DNA of 64,000 nt from Myxococcus llanfairpwllgwyngyllgogerychwyrndrobwllllantysiliogogogochensis (GTDB lineage Bacteria > Myxococcota > Myxococcia > Myxococcales > Myxococcaceae): contig NZ_VIFM01000019.1 in NCBI RefSeq assembly GCF_006636215.1, positions 1 through 64,000 on the forward strand, read 5' to 3'. The notes beneath the pieces were generated by a model. That model had not been told where the DNA came from and did no database searches. It saw only the letters and a list, made by a program, of their open reading frames with translations. Positions 1-8,141 of the stretch are shown here, piece by piece; position 1 is the first letter of the stretch, and each line of letters begins with the position of its first letter. The position numbers were made by a program, and so were the translations under genes.

Positions 1-15
1 GTGTATAAGAGACAG
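1..15. other. Tn5/Nextera mosaic-end adapter remnant
   Basis: These 15 bases are identical to the last 15 bases of the 19-bp Tn5 mosaic end used in Nextera libraries. They sit flush against the start of the sequence and, read in frame, give the tell-tale artefact peptide MYKRQ ahead of an otherwise normal flavoprotein. This is untrimmed library sequence, not myxobacterial DNA. Confidence 0.93.
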
Positions 16-822
16 CGGCGGGTGGCGCTCGCGTCGGCGCTGGTGGCGCGGGCCCGGGACGTGGGCGTGGAGCTGCGCGAGCGCACGCAGGTGCTGTCGC
101 ATCGGCGCGTCGCGGACGGGGTGACGCTGGAGACGGCGGACGGACCCGTGGAGGCGCGGATGCTGGTGGCGGCGGACGGGCTGGGCTCGCCGCTGCGGCG
201 CGCGGAGGGGCTGGAGGTGGCCACGGAGGGGCCTCGGCGCTTCGGGTTGCGCAGGCACTTCCAACTGGCGCCGTGGACACCCTACGTGGAGGTTCACTTC
301 GCGGACGGCGTGGAGGCGTATGTGACGCCCGCCGGAGCGCGACGCGTGGGGCTGGCCTTCCTATGGGAAGACGGTGGCGTGGAGGGGCGCGTGGGCTTCG
401 ACACGCTGCTCGCGCGCTTCCCTCGACTCCAGGAGCGACTGCTCGTCGCGGCGCCTGACTCGCAGGTGCGCGGCGCGGGGCCGCTGGCGAGGGTGGCGCG
501 GGTGCGCGTGGCGGACCGCTTCGCGCTGGTGGGCGACGCGGCGGGCTACGTGGACGCGCTGACGGGCGAGGGCCTGTCCCTGGCCTTCGCGTGCGCGGAG
601 TCGCTGGGGACGCTGCTGCCGGACGCGCTGACGAAGGGGGCGACGCGCCAGGTGCTGCGCCCCTACGAGCAGCGCTTCCAGCAGGTGTTTCGCAAGTACG
701 CCTGGGCCACGCGCGCGCTGCTCATGCTGGCGCGAAGGCCCGGGTTGCGACGCCCCATCGTCCGGCTGCTGGGGCGAAGCCCATGGATGTTCGAGAGAAT
801 CCTCCACGCCGTCGTGGCGTGA
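16..822 (+). CDS. NAD(P)/FAD-dependent oxidoreductase, 5'-truncated
   Basis: This is the C-terminal part (about 268 residues) of a flavoprotein of the geranylgeranyl-reductase / PHBH-like monooxygenase superfamily. The N-terminal Rossmann GxGxxG segment is missing because the contig begins inside the gene, and the apparent ATG/GTG start lies within adapter sequence. The visible signature is the second FAD-binding motif, ALVGDAAGYVDALTGEGLSL, where the GD pair contacts the ribityl phosphate, followed by the usual helical C-terminus. An upstream strand reads MLVAADGLGSPLRR, matching the conserved ADG motif. The substrate cannot be judged; such enzymes act on lipids, isoprenoids or aromatic metabolites. 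The stop codon lies 6 bp from the convergent TetR stop. Confidence 0.85.
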   Translation, partial: RRVALASALVARARDVGVELRERTQVLSHRRVADGVTLETADGPVEARMLVAADGLGSPLRRAEGLEVATEGPRRFGLRRHFQLAPWTPYVEVHFADGVEAYVTPAGARRVGLAFLWEDGGVEGRVGFDTLLARFPRLQERLLVAAPDSQVRGAGPLARVARVRVADRFALVGDAAGYVDALTGEGLSLAFACAESLGTLLPDALTKGATRQVLRPYEQRFQQVFRKYAWATRALLMLARRPGLRRPIVRLLGRSPWMFERILHAVVA

Positions 823-828
823 CGGGCC

Positions 829-1461
829 CTACTTCGGCATCACCCACCCGACGAACAGCTCCACGGAGCGCTCCAGCAGGGGTTCAATGGAGTCGCTCCG
901 GGTCTTCTTGCGCAGGGGCCCCTCGTTCCACAGCGAGGCGAGGCCGTGCACCCAGGCCCAGACGGTGAACGCGAGTGTGTCCATGTCCACCTTGCCGCCC
1001 GTGGTCTCCTTCGCCAGCTCCTGGAGCCGCCCGTAGGCGCGCATGCCCTCCGCGTGGAGGCTCGCGTACTTCTCCTCGTCCCCCCACTCCTGCCGGAACA
1101 TGACGCGGTAGTGCGCGGGATGCTCCACGGCGAAGCGCACGTAGCACCGGGCGAGCGCCCGCAGCTGGTTGTCCGTCCGGGGGGCTCGGATGCTGGACAG
1201 CGACTCGTCCATCCGCTGGTTGAGCGCCCGGTAGCCCTCTTCCGCCACCGCCGCCAGGAGCGCATCCTTGTCCCGGAAGTGGTGGTAGGGCGCCGCCGCC
1301 GTCACACCGGCCCGCCGGGCGACCTCGCGCAGGGACACCGCGCCCACGTCCTCCGTCGCGATGAGCTTCAGCGTCGCGTCCACCAGGGCCTGGCGCAAAT
1401 CTCCGTGGTGGTAGGCGCGCTTTCGCGGCGCCGCCGGTTTCTTCCCGACCCGAGTCGTCAT
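829..1461 (-). CDS. TetR/AcrR family transcriptional regulator
   Basis: This is a 210-residue one-component repressor. The N-terminal helix-turn-helix (about residues 15-65) shows the TetR pattern: GAVSLREVARRAGVTAAAPY followed by HHFRDKDALLAAV. The remaining helical domain has Trp-rich stretches (TVWAWVHGLASLWNEG) like TetR ligand domains of the TetR_C_33/WHG type. The ATG at 1461 was chosen because the basic segment KKPAAPRKRAYHHGDLRQAL just ahead of the HTH is typical; upstream extension in this frame has no homologous look. It is divergent from the SDR gene at 1555, and an inverted repeat fills the 93-bp space between them. It is therefore inferred to repress itself and the SDR gene. The inducer is unknown. 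Confidence 0.93.
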   Translation of the reverse strand: MTTRVGKKPAAPRKRAYHHGDLRQALVDATLKLIATEDVGAVSLREVARRAGVTAAAPYHHFRDKDALLAAVAEEGYRALNQRMDESLSSIRAPRTDNQLRALARCYVRFAVEHPAHYRVMFRQEWGDEEKYASLHAEGMRAYGRLQELAKETTGGKVDMDTLAFTVWAWVHGLASLWNEGPLRKKTRSDSIEPLLERSVELFVGWVMPK

Positions 1462-1498
1462 CGCCCCTGCCCTCTTCCTGGGATGTCGTTCATCTTGA

Positions 1499-1534
1499 CA
1501 CTGCTGAGATTGCCTCTTATCTGAACAGTGCTCA
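1499..1534. promoter_or_regulatory. Candidate TetR operator overlapping a promoter
   Basis: The divergent gap holds CACTGCTGAGAT, 8 bp, then ATCTGAACAGTG, an inverted repeat matching at 10 of 12 positions. Overlapping its right arm is TGAACAGTGCTCA, a second near-palindrome that resembles common TetR half-site arrangements. A TTGACA hexamer (1495-1500) abuts the left arm, so a bound repressor would cover a likely -35 element. The -10 region is not clear. Confidence 0.6.
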
Positions 1535-1554
1535 TATAGACTGGGAGACGCGGG

Positions 1555-2598
1555 ATGCGCGCATTCGTGACGGGTAGCACGGGCCTGTTGGGTAACAACG
1601 TGGTGCGGGCGTTGGTGGCGGGAGGACACACGGTGCGGGCGCTGGCCCGCTCGCCGTCGAAGGCGCGCAAGGTGCTGGGGGGCCTTGCGGGCGTGGAGGT
1701 GGTGGAAGGGGACATGCTGGACGTGAAGGGCTTCGCGGCCGCGTTGGAGGGCTGTGACGTGGTCATCCACACGGCGGCCTACTTCCGTGAATACTACGCG
1801 CCCGGCGACCACTGGCCGAAGCTGTATGCCATCAACGTGAAGGCCACGGTGGAGCTGGCCGAGGAGGCCCACCGGCGCGGGGTGAAGCGCTTCCTGGACA
1901 TCAGCTCCTCGGGGACGGTGGGGACGAAGCCGGACGGCTCGGCCGGAGACGAGCAGACGCCGCCCGCACCCGTCGCCTCCTCGAACCTGTACTTCAAGAG
2001 CAAGGTGGAGTCGGAGCGGGAGCTGAATGCCTTCAGCGCGCGCTCGGGTCTGGAAGTGGTCTACATCCTGCCGGGGTGGATGTTCGGGCCGTGGGACGCG
2101 GGCCCCACGGGCGCGGGCCAGTTCGTGCTGGATTTCCTCGCGGGGAAGATGCCGGCGCTGCTCGACGGCGGCTCGTCGCTGGTGGACGCGCGCGACGTGG
2201 CCGAGGCCACGGTGGTGGCGGCACAGAAGGGCCGTGCGGGCGAGCGGTATCTGGTGGGCGGTGAGTTCGTGGACCTCGTGACGCTCTCCCAGGCGCTCGA
2301 GCGGGTGACGGGGGTGAAGGGGCCGCGCCGGACGCTGCCGCATGGACTGGCGGTGGCCTTGGGCGCGTTGGGGCAGACGTGGGCCCGCCTGACGGGGGGA
2401 CAGACGTCGCTGACGGTGGAGGGTGTGCGCGTCATGCACGCGAAGCTGAGCGTGGATTCGACGAAGGCGCGGCGGGAGCTGGGCGCGTCGTTCCGTCCCC
2501 TGGACGAGACGCTGCGCGACACGGTGACGTGGCTGCGCGAGCACACGCTCAAGGCCGCGCCCGTGCTGGAGAAGCCCCAGGTCGCCACTTCCCCTTGA
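1555..2598 (+). CDS. NAD-dependent epimerase/dehydratase family (extended SDR)
   Basis: This is a 347-residue extended short-chain dehydrogenase/reductase. The N-terminus gives the nucleotide-binding TGSTGLLG pattern (TGxxGxxG), followed by an acidic stretch (VEVVEGDML). The catalytic Tyr-x-x-x-Lys appears as YFKSK, preceded by the Ser-rich strand DISSSGTVG. The closest functional groups are dihydroflavonol-reductase-like and sugar-epimerase-like enzymes; substrate cannot be assigned. The ATG at 1555 has GGGAG a few bases upstream and directly begins the Rossmann strand. It is divergent from the TetR regulator, its likely controller. Confidence 0.9.
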   Translation: MRAFVTGSTGLLGNNVVRALVAGGHTVRALARSPSKARKVLGGLAGVEVVEGDMLDVKGFAAALEGCDVVIHTAAYFREYYAPGDHWPKLYAINVKATVELAEEAHRRGVKRFLDISSSGTVGTKPDGSAGDEQTPPAPVASSNLYFKSKVESERELNAFSARSGLEVVYILPGWMFGPWDAGPTGAGQFVLDFLAGKMPALLDGGSSLVDARDVAEATVVAAQKGRAGERYLVGGEFVDLVTLSQALERVTGVKGPRRTLPHGLAVALGALGQTWARLTGGQTSLTVEGVRVMHAKLSVDSTKARRELGASFRPLDETLRDTVTWLREHTLKAAPVLEKPQVATSP

Positions 2599-2690
2599 AG
2601 AGGCCTGCGCGTCGTCACGCCGGCCGTTACGATGGGTCCCCAGCGCGCCCTGGCCGGAGGGCTCGGTCGCTTCGATGGAGTGTCGTGCCC

Positions 2691-3800
2691 ATGCCCCTGG
2701 ACCGCCAGTCCCCCACCTCGACGGTTCTGTTCCTGTTGCTGTGCGCGCCGCTGCTCGGTGGCTGTCTCTTCGCGGGCCCGAGTCACCAGGGGCCGCCGCT
2801 CGCGCACTTCGATGGCGAGAAGTTCCACAACCTCGGGGACGCGCCGGAGCTGAAGACGACGGAGCTGGTGGAGGCGGCGCTGAAGGAGCCTCGCGGAGAG
2901 TGGCGGGAGTACGAGGAGCTGACGCCGGGCAGGCCTCCTCCGACGCGGGTGGGGCCGGGCCGGCTGCGGGTGACGCTCATCAACCACGCCACCGTGCTCC
3001 TCCAGGCGGACGGGGTGAATGTGCTGACGGACCCCATCTACTCGGACCGGCCCAGCCCGGTGCCCTGGGTGGGGCCCAAGCGCGTGCATCCGCCGGGCAT
3101 CCGCTTCGAGGACCTGCCGCCCATCCACGTGGTGGTGGTGAGTCACAACCACTATGACCACATGGATTTGCCCACGCTGCGCCGGCTGGAGGAGGCGCAC
3201 CATCCGCGCTTCATCGTCGGCCTGGGCAACAAGGCGCTGCTGAAGGGCGAGGGCTTCCGGAACGTGGAGGAGCTGGACTGGTGGCAGTCCACGGACGTGA
3301 CGCCGGAGGTGAAGGTGACGGCGGTGCCCGCGCAGCACCGCTCCAACCGGGGCCTCACGGACCTGTCCGAGACGCTGTGGGCGGGCTACGTCGTCTCCAC
3401 CACGGGAGGGCCGGTGCTCTTCGCAGGGGACACGGGCTTCGGTCCGCACTTCTCGATGATGGCCGCGCGCTTCGGGCCCATGCGGCTGTCGGTGCTGCCG
3501 ATTGGCGCGTTCCGTCCGCGCATCATCCACAAGGTGCACATGGGGCCGCGCGAGGCCCTCGATGCGCACAAGGTGCTGAACTCCTCCACGTCCGTGGCCA
3601 TGCACCACAACACCTTCCCGATGGCCTTCGACGGGCAGGACGAGGCGAAGTTCCTGCTGCTGCGGTTGCTGGCGCGCGAAGAGGTGCGACCGCGCTTCTG
3701 GGCGCTGGGGTTCGGCGAGGGGCGCTACGTGGAGCCGCTGCCGACGACCGCCGCGGCCCTCGCGGGCATCTGCCACCCGGATACGGTGGTTTCCGAGTAG
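2691..3800 (+). CDS. MBL-fold metallo-hydrolase lipoprotein (NAPE-PLD/UlaG-like)
   Basis: This 369-residue protein has a lipoprotein signal (hydrophobic core, then LLGGC with Cys25) followed by a metallo-beta-lactamase-fold domain. The zinc-binding motif is SHNHYDHMD (HxHxDH). Later ligand motifs are FAGDTGFGPHF and the His in AMHHNTFPMAF. The strand NHATVLLQADGVNVLTDPIY matches the COG2220 / N-acyl-phosphatidylethanolamine phospholipase D group. A membrane-anchored phosphodiester or lactone hydrolase is likely, with substrate unknown. ATG 2691 is used; GTG 2685, two codons upstream, has a better-spaced GGAG and is an alternative. It lies 92 bp downstream of the SDR gene and may be co-transcribed. 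Confidence 0.88.
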   Translation: MPLDRQSPTSTVLFLLLCAPLLGGCLFAGPSHQGPPLAHFDGEKFHNLGDAPELKTTELVEAALKEPRGEWREYEELTPGRPPPTRVGPGRLRVTLINHATVLLQADGVNVLTDPIYSDRPSPVPWVGPKRVHPPGIRFEDLPPIHVVVVSHNHYDHMDLPTLRRLEEAHHPRFIVGLGNKALLKGEGFRNVEELDWWQSTDVTPEVKVTAVPAQHRSNRGLTDLSETLWAGYVVSTTGGPVLFAGDTGFGPHFSMMAARFGPMRLSVLPIGAFRPRIIHKVHMGPREALDAHKVLNSSTSVAMHHNTFPMAFDGQDEAKFLLLRLLAREEVRPRFWALGFGEGRYVEPLPTTAAALAGICHPDTVVSE

Positions 3801-3805
3801 CCGCT

Positions 3806-5161
3806 TCAGCGATTGAACGGAACTTCCTGGACCCAGTTGAAGCCTCGGTTGAGGAGCTGGAGCTGGGAGGTGTCCACCTTGCGCACGCGGACGTGGAGGG
3901 CGGCGCCCTCGAAGGTGCCCTGGATGACCAGGTGCTCCGGGTCTGGCTGCTCCAGGGTGAAGGTCGTCTTCTTCGCGTCCTCGCCCCGGCCTTCGGCGAG
4001 GACGAGCGTCCGGGTCTCCGGGCTGCCCGACACGTGGTAGCGCTGCGTGGAGTCGTCCATCTTCCGGAGGGTCATCCGGAAGCGGCCGATGGCGAGGCTG
4101 CGCCAGCGCGAGGTGTCGCCCAGGAGCGGGGGCAGCACCTGTCCATCCCTCGTGAAGGATTCGACCTCATAGAGGCCGTAGAGCGGCGGCAGCGGCGCGC
4201 CATCTCCCCACTTCGCGTGGCCCTCCAGGTTCCGGCTGGCGTTGGAGTAGAGCAGCCAGCCGATGAAGAGGAGCTTCACGCCTCGCAGCGCCCAGGTGAC
4301 GCGGGAGGAGAAGGCGAAGGGCGTGTCGAGCACGGCGGGCTGGGTGGCGCGGTTGAAGACGAAGACGTCGGCCAGGCGTCGGAGGTCGGGCAGCAGCAGG
4401 AAGACGGCGTACAGCAGGAGCAGCGTGGAGTAGAGCTTGACGGGGACGTCGTAGAAGAAGTTCAGCGCCACCACGTTGGACATGACGCCGACGACCACCA
4501 GTGAGCCGAGCGTGGTGGTGCGTCGGAAGAGGAGCAGCAGGCCTCCCAGCACCTCCGCTCCCCCGGTGAAGAGGTTGTAGCCCGGGGAGAAGCCCATGAA
4601 GGTCCACAGCAGCCCCATGGGAGAGAACTCGCCCAGGGGCTGCGTGAGTCGGTCCACGGTGGGGAAGGGGAACTGGGACTTGAAGACCTTGGCGAAGCCA
4701 TAGGACAGCATGGCGAGGGCTAGCATGTAGCGGACGTAGACGCGCAGGAAGTCGTGGGCCTTCACGTACAGGGTGCGACGCCGGTCGATGACGGACCACA
4801 CGCTCGCCGCGATGAAGGCGAGCACCAGGCAGAGAGCCGTCTGCGCGTAGTCGATGGCCTTGTCTCCGCTGCCGGACGTGGCGATGGAGAGCTCTTGCTC
4901 GTAGCCGACCACATGCCGGGCGACCCAGGGCACGACGACCTGCCAGAAGCCCGAGATGGCCGTGGACAGGGGCCTGTCGATGAAGGGGAGCGCGTCCAGC
5001 GGGAAGGCGAAGCAGTAGATGAGGACGAAGGCGCAGACGAAGCGGAATGCGATGCGCTTCGCGGGGCTCCACGACTCGGGCGCCGGAGGGGCGGGGACGG
5101 GCGCCGCTGGCACTGGAGCGACGGACCCTGGCTCGGAGTGAAGAGGGGTGGCGGTGGTCAT
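3806..5161 (-). CDS. DoxX-like multi-pass membrane protein
   Basis: This 451-residue protein begins with a Pro/Ala-rich cytoplasmic stretch followed by several hydrophobic helices. Examples are FVCAFVLIYCFAFPLD near residue 40, ALCLVLAFIAASVWSV, and LGGLLLLFRRTTTLGSLVVV. The segment YMLALAMLSYGFAKVFKSQF and the following GGAEVLGGLLLLF resemble DoxX/DoxD-type quinone-associated membrane domains. The last 130 or so residues are a soluble beta-rich domain ending in FNWVQEVPFNR. The role is unknown; DoxX homology is a judgement by eye. The gene is convergent with the MBL-fold gene (stops 5 bp apart). No partner is evident. Confidence 0.72.
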   Translation of the reverse strand: MTTATPLHSEPGSVAPVPAAPVPAPPAPESWSPAKRIAFRFVCAFVLIYCFAFPLDALPFIDRPLSTAISGFWQVVVPWVARHVVGYEQELSIATSGSGDKAIDYAQTALCLVLAFIAASVWSVIDRRRTLYVKAHDFLRVYVRYMLALAMLSYGFAKVFKSQFPFPTVDRLTQPLGEFSPMGLLWTFMGFSPGYNLFTGGAEVLGGLLLLFRRTTTLGSLVVVGVMSNVVALNFFYDVPVKLYSTLLLLYAVFLLLPDLRRLADVFVFNRATQPAVLDTPFAFSSRVTWALRGVKLLFIGWLLYSNASRNLEGHAKWGDGAPLPPLYGLYEVESFTRDGQVLPPLLGDTSRWRSLAIGRFRMTLRKMDDSTQRYHVSGSPETRTLVLAEGRGEDAKKTTFTLEQPDPEHLVIQGTFEGAALHVRVRKVDTSQLQLLNRGFNWVQEVPFNR

Positions 5162-5264
5162 GAAGGGCTCCTGCGCCCAATCGTAGCCAGGGAGCACGGG
5201 GTGCCCAAAAGGATGATTGCCCTGTGGCGCGCTCGCGGGAGCCCGCTCCGTTCCTCCGAGGCGC

Positions 5265-6200
5265 CTACCGCGCCTTGCGCCGGGCCTTTGTCCGGCGTGT
5301 CTTGGGCGCGGTGAGTCCACGCTGCTCGCTGGCGGTGCGCAGGGACTCGATGAGGCGGAGCGCCGCGGGGTTCTCCGGGGCGCTCGCCCGCTGCACGGAG
5401 TAGATGAGGTTGACGACCTGCTGGCGGCTCGGGGCCTGGGGCACGACGACGGTGCCCTGACGGGCGGCCTGGGCGACGCAGTGGTCGGGGAGGATGGACC
5501 AGCCGTGGCCGGCGGCCACCGTGCCCAGCACCTCTTCCAGCTCCTCGAAGTGGTACGTGCCCCGCACGGAGCGGGGCTGTCGCCCGTAGTGGCCCTCGAA
5601 CCACTTGCCGAAGACATACTCACACTCGTCATACGTGATGAAGGCCAGGTCCTCGAAGGCCGCGAGCGACGGGAACGCGCGTCCCCGTGCCTGGGGCGGA
5701 CCGACGAGCACCAGCTCCTCGCGCCACACGGGCGCGGTCAGCAGGCGGCTCGATACGTGGGGCAGGTAGACGAAGCCCACGTCACAGACACCGTCCTCCA
5801 GGGATGAGAAGACCTGGTCCGCCGTGGGGAAGCGCAGGGAGTACGGCGCGGAGGCCCGCTCACGGGAGAGGAGGGGATAGAGCACATAGCGGCCGAAGCC
5901 GCTCACCGAGGCGATGCGCAGCGGTGCTGGCTGGGTGTCGCCCTCCTTGAAGGTGCGCGCGAGTCGTCCGAACTCGTCGAAGAAGCGTTCACAGAGCGCA
6001 TGCAGCTTCGTGCCCGCGTCGGTCAGCGTGAGTCGCCGCGTCGTGCGGTCGAAGAGCACGGTGCCCAGCTGCTGCTCCAGTTGATGAATCTGGTAGCTCA
6101 CCGCCGGCTGCGTCCGGTGCAGCACCGTCGCCGCGCGACTGAAGCCCCGCTCGCGGCTCACCGTCAGGAAGGTCTCGAGATAGCGAGGGTCCAGGTCCAT
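5265..6200 (-). CDS. LysR family transcriptional regulator
   Basis: This is a 311-residue LysR-type regulator. The winged HTH is unmistakable (residues 6-65: YLETFLTVSRERGFSRAA, then QPAVSYQIHQLEQQLGTVLF). A periplasmic-binding-protein-like effector domain follows (residues 90-295), ending in a Lys/Arg-rich tail. It is divergent from the secreted phosphatase at 6307, with 106 bp between starts and a perfect ATCCA-T-TGGAT palindrome in the gap, so it probably controls that gene. The effector is unknown. Confidence 0.93.
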   Translation of the reverse strand: MDLDPRYLETFLTVSRERGFSRAATVLHRTQPAVSYQIHQLEQQLGTVLFDRTTRRLTLTDAGTKLHALCERFFDEFGRLARTFKEGDTQPAPLRIASVSGFGRYVLYPLLSRERASAPYSLRFPTADQVFSSLEDGVCDVGFVYLPHVSSRLLTAPVWREELVLVGPPQARGRAFPSLAAFEDLAFITYDECEYVFGKWFEGHYGRQPRSVRGTYHFEELEEVLGTVAAGHGWSILPDHCVAQAARQGTVVVPQAPSRQQVVNLIYSVQRASAPENPAALRLIESLRTASEQRGLTAPKTRRTKARRKAR

Positions 6201-6229
6201 CGAACCATTCTATCGGCTCCATCCAGTCT

Positions 6230-6240
6230 ATCCATTGGAT
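6230..6240. promoter_or_regulatory. Palindrome in LysR/phosphatase divergent region
   Basis: ATCCATTGGAT is an 11-bp perfect palindrome with a single central base. It lies 30 bp from the LysR start and 67 bp from the phosphatase start. Length and symmetry fit the T-N11-A class of LysR sites, and a CTATC direct repeat lies just upstream. Binding is inferred from position only. Confidence 0.4.
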
Positions 6241-6306
6241 TGATGGCGCGGAGCGCTCGCAGGATGCCCTCCACATCGCGAGGTGCGCGGTGTCGGAGGT
6301 GGAGTC

Positions 6307-8031
6307 ATGACGGGTTCATGGAGTCGGACGCTCGTGTCGCTGGGCTGTCTATGGGTGGTGCTGGGTTCGAGTCCGAGCGAGGCACGTGAGCCGGAGGTGT
6401 CCTCGGGCAAGGTGGGGTCGCGCACGGTGGCTCCAGCCCGAGGCTCCTCGCGGGCACAGGTATCCGCCGCGGAAGAGGCGCGCCCGTCGTTGGTGGTGTT
6501 CCTGGTGTTCGACGGGCTGCGCTACGACGACCTGGAGCGGTGGCGCCATCGGATGGGGCCGGGAGGTTTCCGCAGGCTGCTGGAGGGCGGCACCGTCTTC
6601 GACTCCGCGCGCTATCCCTATGCGACGACGAAGACGTGTCCGGGCCACGCCACGCTCGCGACGGGGGCCTTGCCCGGCGCGCACGGAATCATCTCCAACG
6701 AGTGGTACGAGCGGGAGTCCGGCGCGGAGGTGAGCTGTGTAAAGGACACCGCGAGCCCACCGCTGGATGACCCGAAGGGAAAGGGCGTGTCACCCCGGCG
6801 ACTGCTGGTGCCGACGTTGGGAGACCGGTTGCTCGCGACGCATGGGGCATCGTCGCGCGTGCTGTCCGTTTCCTTGAAGGACCGCGCCGCCATCATGCTC
6901 GGAGGCCACCGGGGACAGGCGTACTGGTGGGGCGCGAAGGGCTTCACGACGAGCCGTCACCACGCGGAGCAGCTGCCGTCCTGGGTCTCCACCTGGAACC
7001 AGGCGCAGGTCTCCCAGAAGGGTGGAGTCTGGGCACGAGGCGCGGAGCCCGGGGCGTACGGCGCGCTGGGGCCCGATGACGATGCGCGCGAGCGTCCACC
7101 CGAGGGCCTGGGGCGGACGTTTCCGCATCCCCTCACCACGGAAGACGCCTTCCTCTACACACCGCTGGGCGCGGAGAAGCTGTTCGAGTTCGCCCTGGCG
7201 GGCCTGCGTGCCGAAGCGCTGGGGAAGCGTCCTGGTGCGAGGGACCTGCTGGCCATCGGCATGTCGAGTGTGGATGTGGTGAGCCACGCCTTCGGTCCGG
7301 AGAGTCACGAGACGGCGGACATGATTCTCCGAATGGACAGGGCGCTGGCCGCGTTCCTGGCGACGCTGGAGCGGGAGCTCGGATTGTCGCGGGTACTGGT
7401 GGCCATGAGCGCGGACCACGGGATGGCGCCCGCGCCCGCGCGAGCCGAGCAGCGGATGCCAGGTGCGCTCGTGACGCACGCGGTGGACGCGGCGCTGGAC
7501 CGCGCGTTCGGACCCGAGGATTGGGTGGAGGCCTTCAGCACGCCGCACCTGTATCTGCGTCAGTCGCGGCTGAAGGCGCGCAAGGTGAGGTTGGAAGATG
7601 CCGTCGAGGTGAGCCGCGAGGCGGTCCAGGCGCTGCCTGGCATCTCCGATGTCGTCTCCGCCTCGGACGTGAGCGCGGGCCGTGAGCGGGGCTTCGCTCG
7701 AAGGGTGCGCGGGGAGTACGTGCCGGCGCGGTCCGGGGAACTCGTCATCATCGCGGACCCGCATGTGCTGCTGGACCCAGGGGAAGACCATGCGAGCACG
7801 CACGGCACGCCGTACGAGTACGACATCCACGTGCCGCTCATCCTCTTCGGCCAGGGCCTCCCCGCCGCGCGGCATGGGCGGCCCGTCACTCCGCTCGACC
7901 TGGCGCCCACGCTGGCGACGTGGCTGGGCGTGACGCTGCCGGAGGCCTCGGGAAGTCCGCTTTGCGAGGCCCTGGCGCCTGGGACGTCCGTGCCCGCGAG
8001 CTGCGCCGCGAATGCCGCCGCCGCTCGATGA
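6307..8031 (+). CDS. Secreted PafA-type alkaline phosphatase
   Basis: This 574-residue enzyme starts at ATG 6307, seven bases after GGAGG, with a Sec signal peptide (LVSLGCLWVVLGSSPSEA). It belongs to the type I phosphodiesterase/alkaline phosphatase superfamily. Metal and catalytic motifs in order: FLVFDGLRYDD, the nucleophile Thr110 in TCPGHATLATG, an Asn in HGIISNEWY, the metal Asp/His in SSVDVVSHAFGPESHE, MSADHGMAP, and HASTHGTPYEYD. The segment SLKDRAAIMLGGH supplies Lys191 and Arg193. This K-x-R pair characterises PafA-like phosphomonoesterases as opposed to nucleotide pyrophosphatases of the same fold. Likely function is periplasmic or extracellular phosphate release, controlled by the divergent LysR regulator rather than an evident Pho box. 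Confidence 0.88.
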   Translation: MTGSWSRTLVSLGCLWVVLGSSPSEAREPEVSSGKVGSRTVAPARGSSRAQVSAAEEARPSLVVFLVFDGLRYDDLERWRHRMGPGGFRRLLEGGTVFDSARYPYATTKTCPGHATLATGALPGAHGIISNEWYERESGAEVSCVKDTASPPLDDPKGKGVSPRRLLVPTLGDRLLATHGASSRVLSVSLKDRAAIMLGGHRGQAYWWGAKGFTTSRHHAEQLPSWVSTWNQAQVSQKGGVWARGAEPGAYGALGPDDDARERPPEGLGRTFPHPLTTEDAFLYTPLGAEKLFEFALAGLRAEALGKRPGARDLLAIGMSSVDVVSHAFGPESHETADMILRMDRALAAFLATLERELGLSRVLVAMSADHGMAPAPARAEQRMPGALVTHAVDAALDRAFGPEDWVEAFSTPHLYLRQSRLKARKVRLEDAVEVSREAVQALPGISDVVSASDVSAGRERGFARRVRGEYVPARSGELVIIADPHVLLDPGEDHASTHGTPYEYDIHVPLILFGQGLPAARHGRPVTPLDLAPTLATWLGVTLPEASGSPLCEALAPGTSVPASCAANAAAAR

Positions 8032-8141
8032 GGGCGAGTGAGGAGGCGGTGGCGCCGCTTGACTGCCCGCTTGGGTGTTCCTGGACCTGACACCTCTTGT
8101 TTCGCGTCCGGGTCAGACGCCCCTGGTAGATAGGGGGCCAC

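Noticed and set aside
1462-2544. Long minus-strand open frame extending the TetR gene upstream.
   Set aside because: It is antisense to the SDR gene; the real TetR N-terminus with HTH begins at 1461. Long antisense frames are normal in high-GC DNA.
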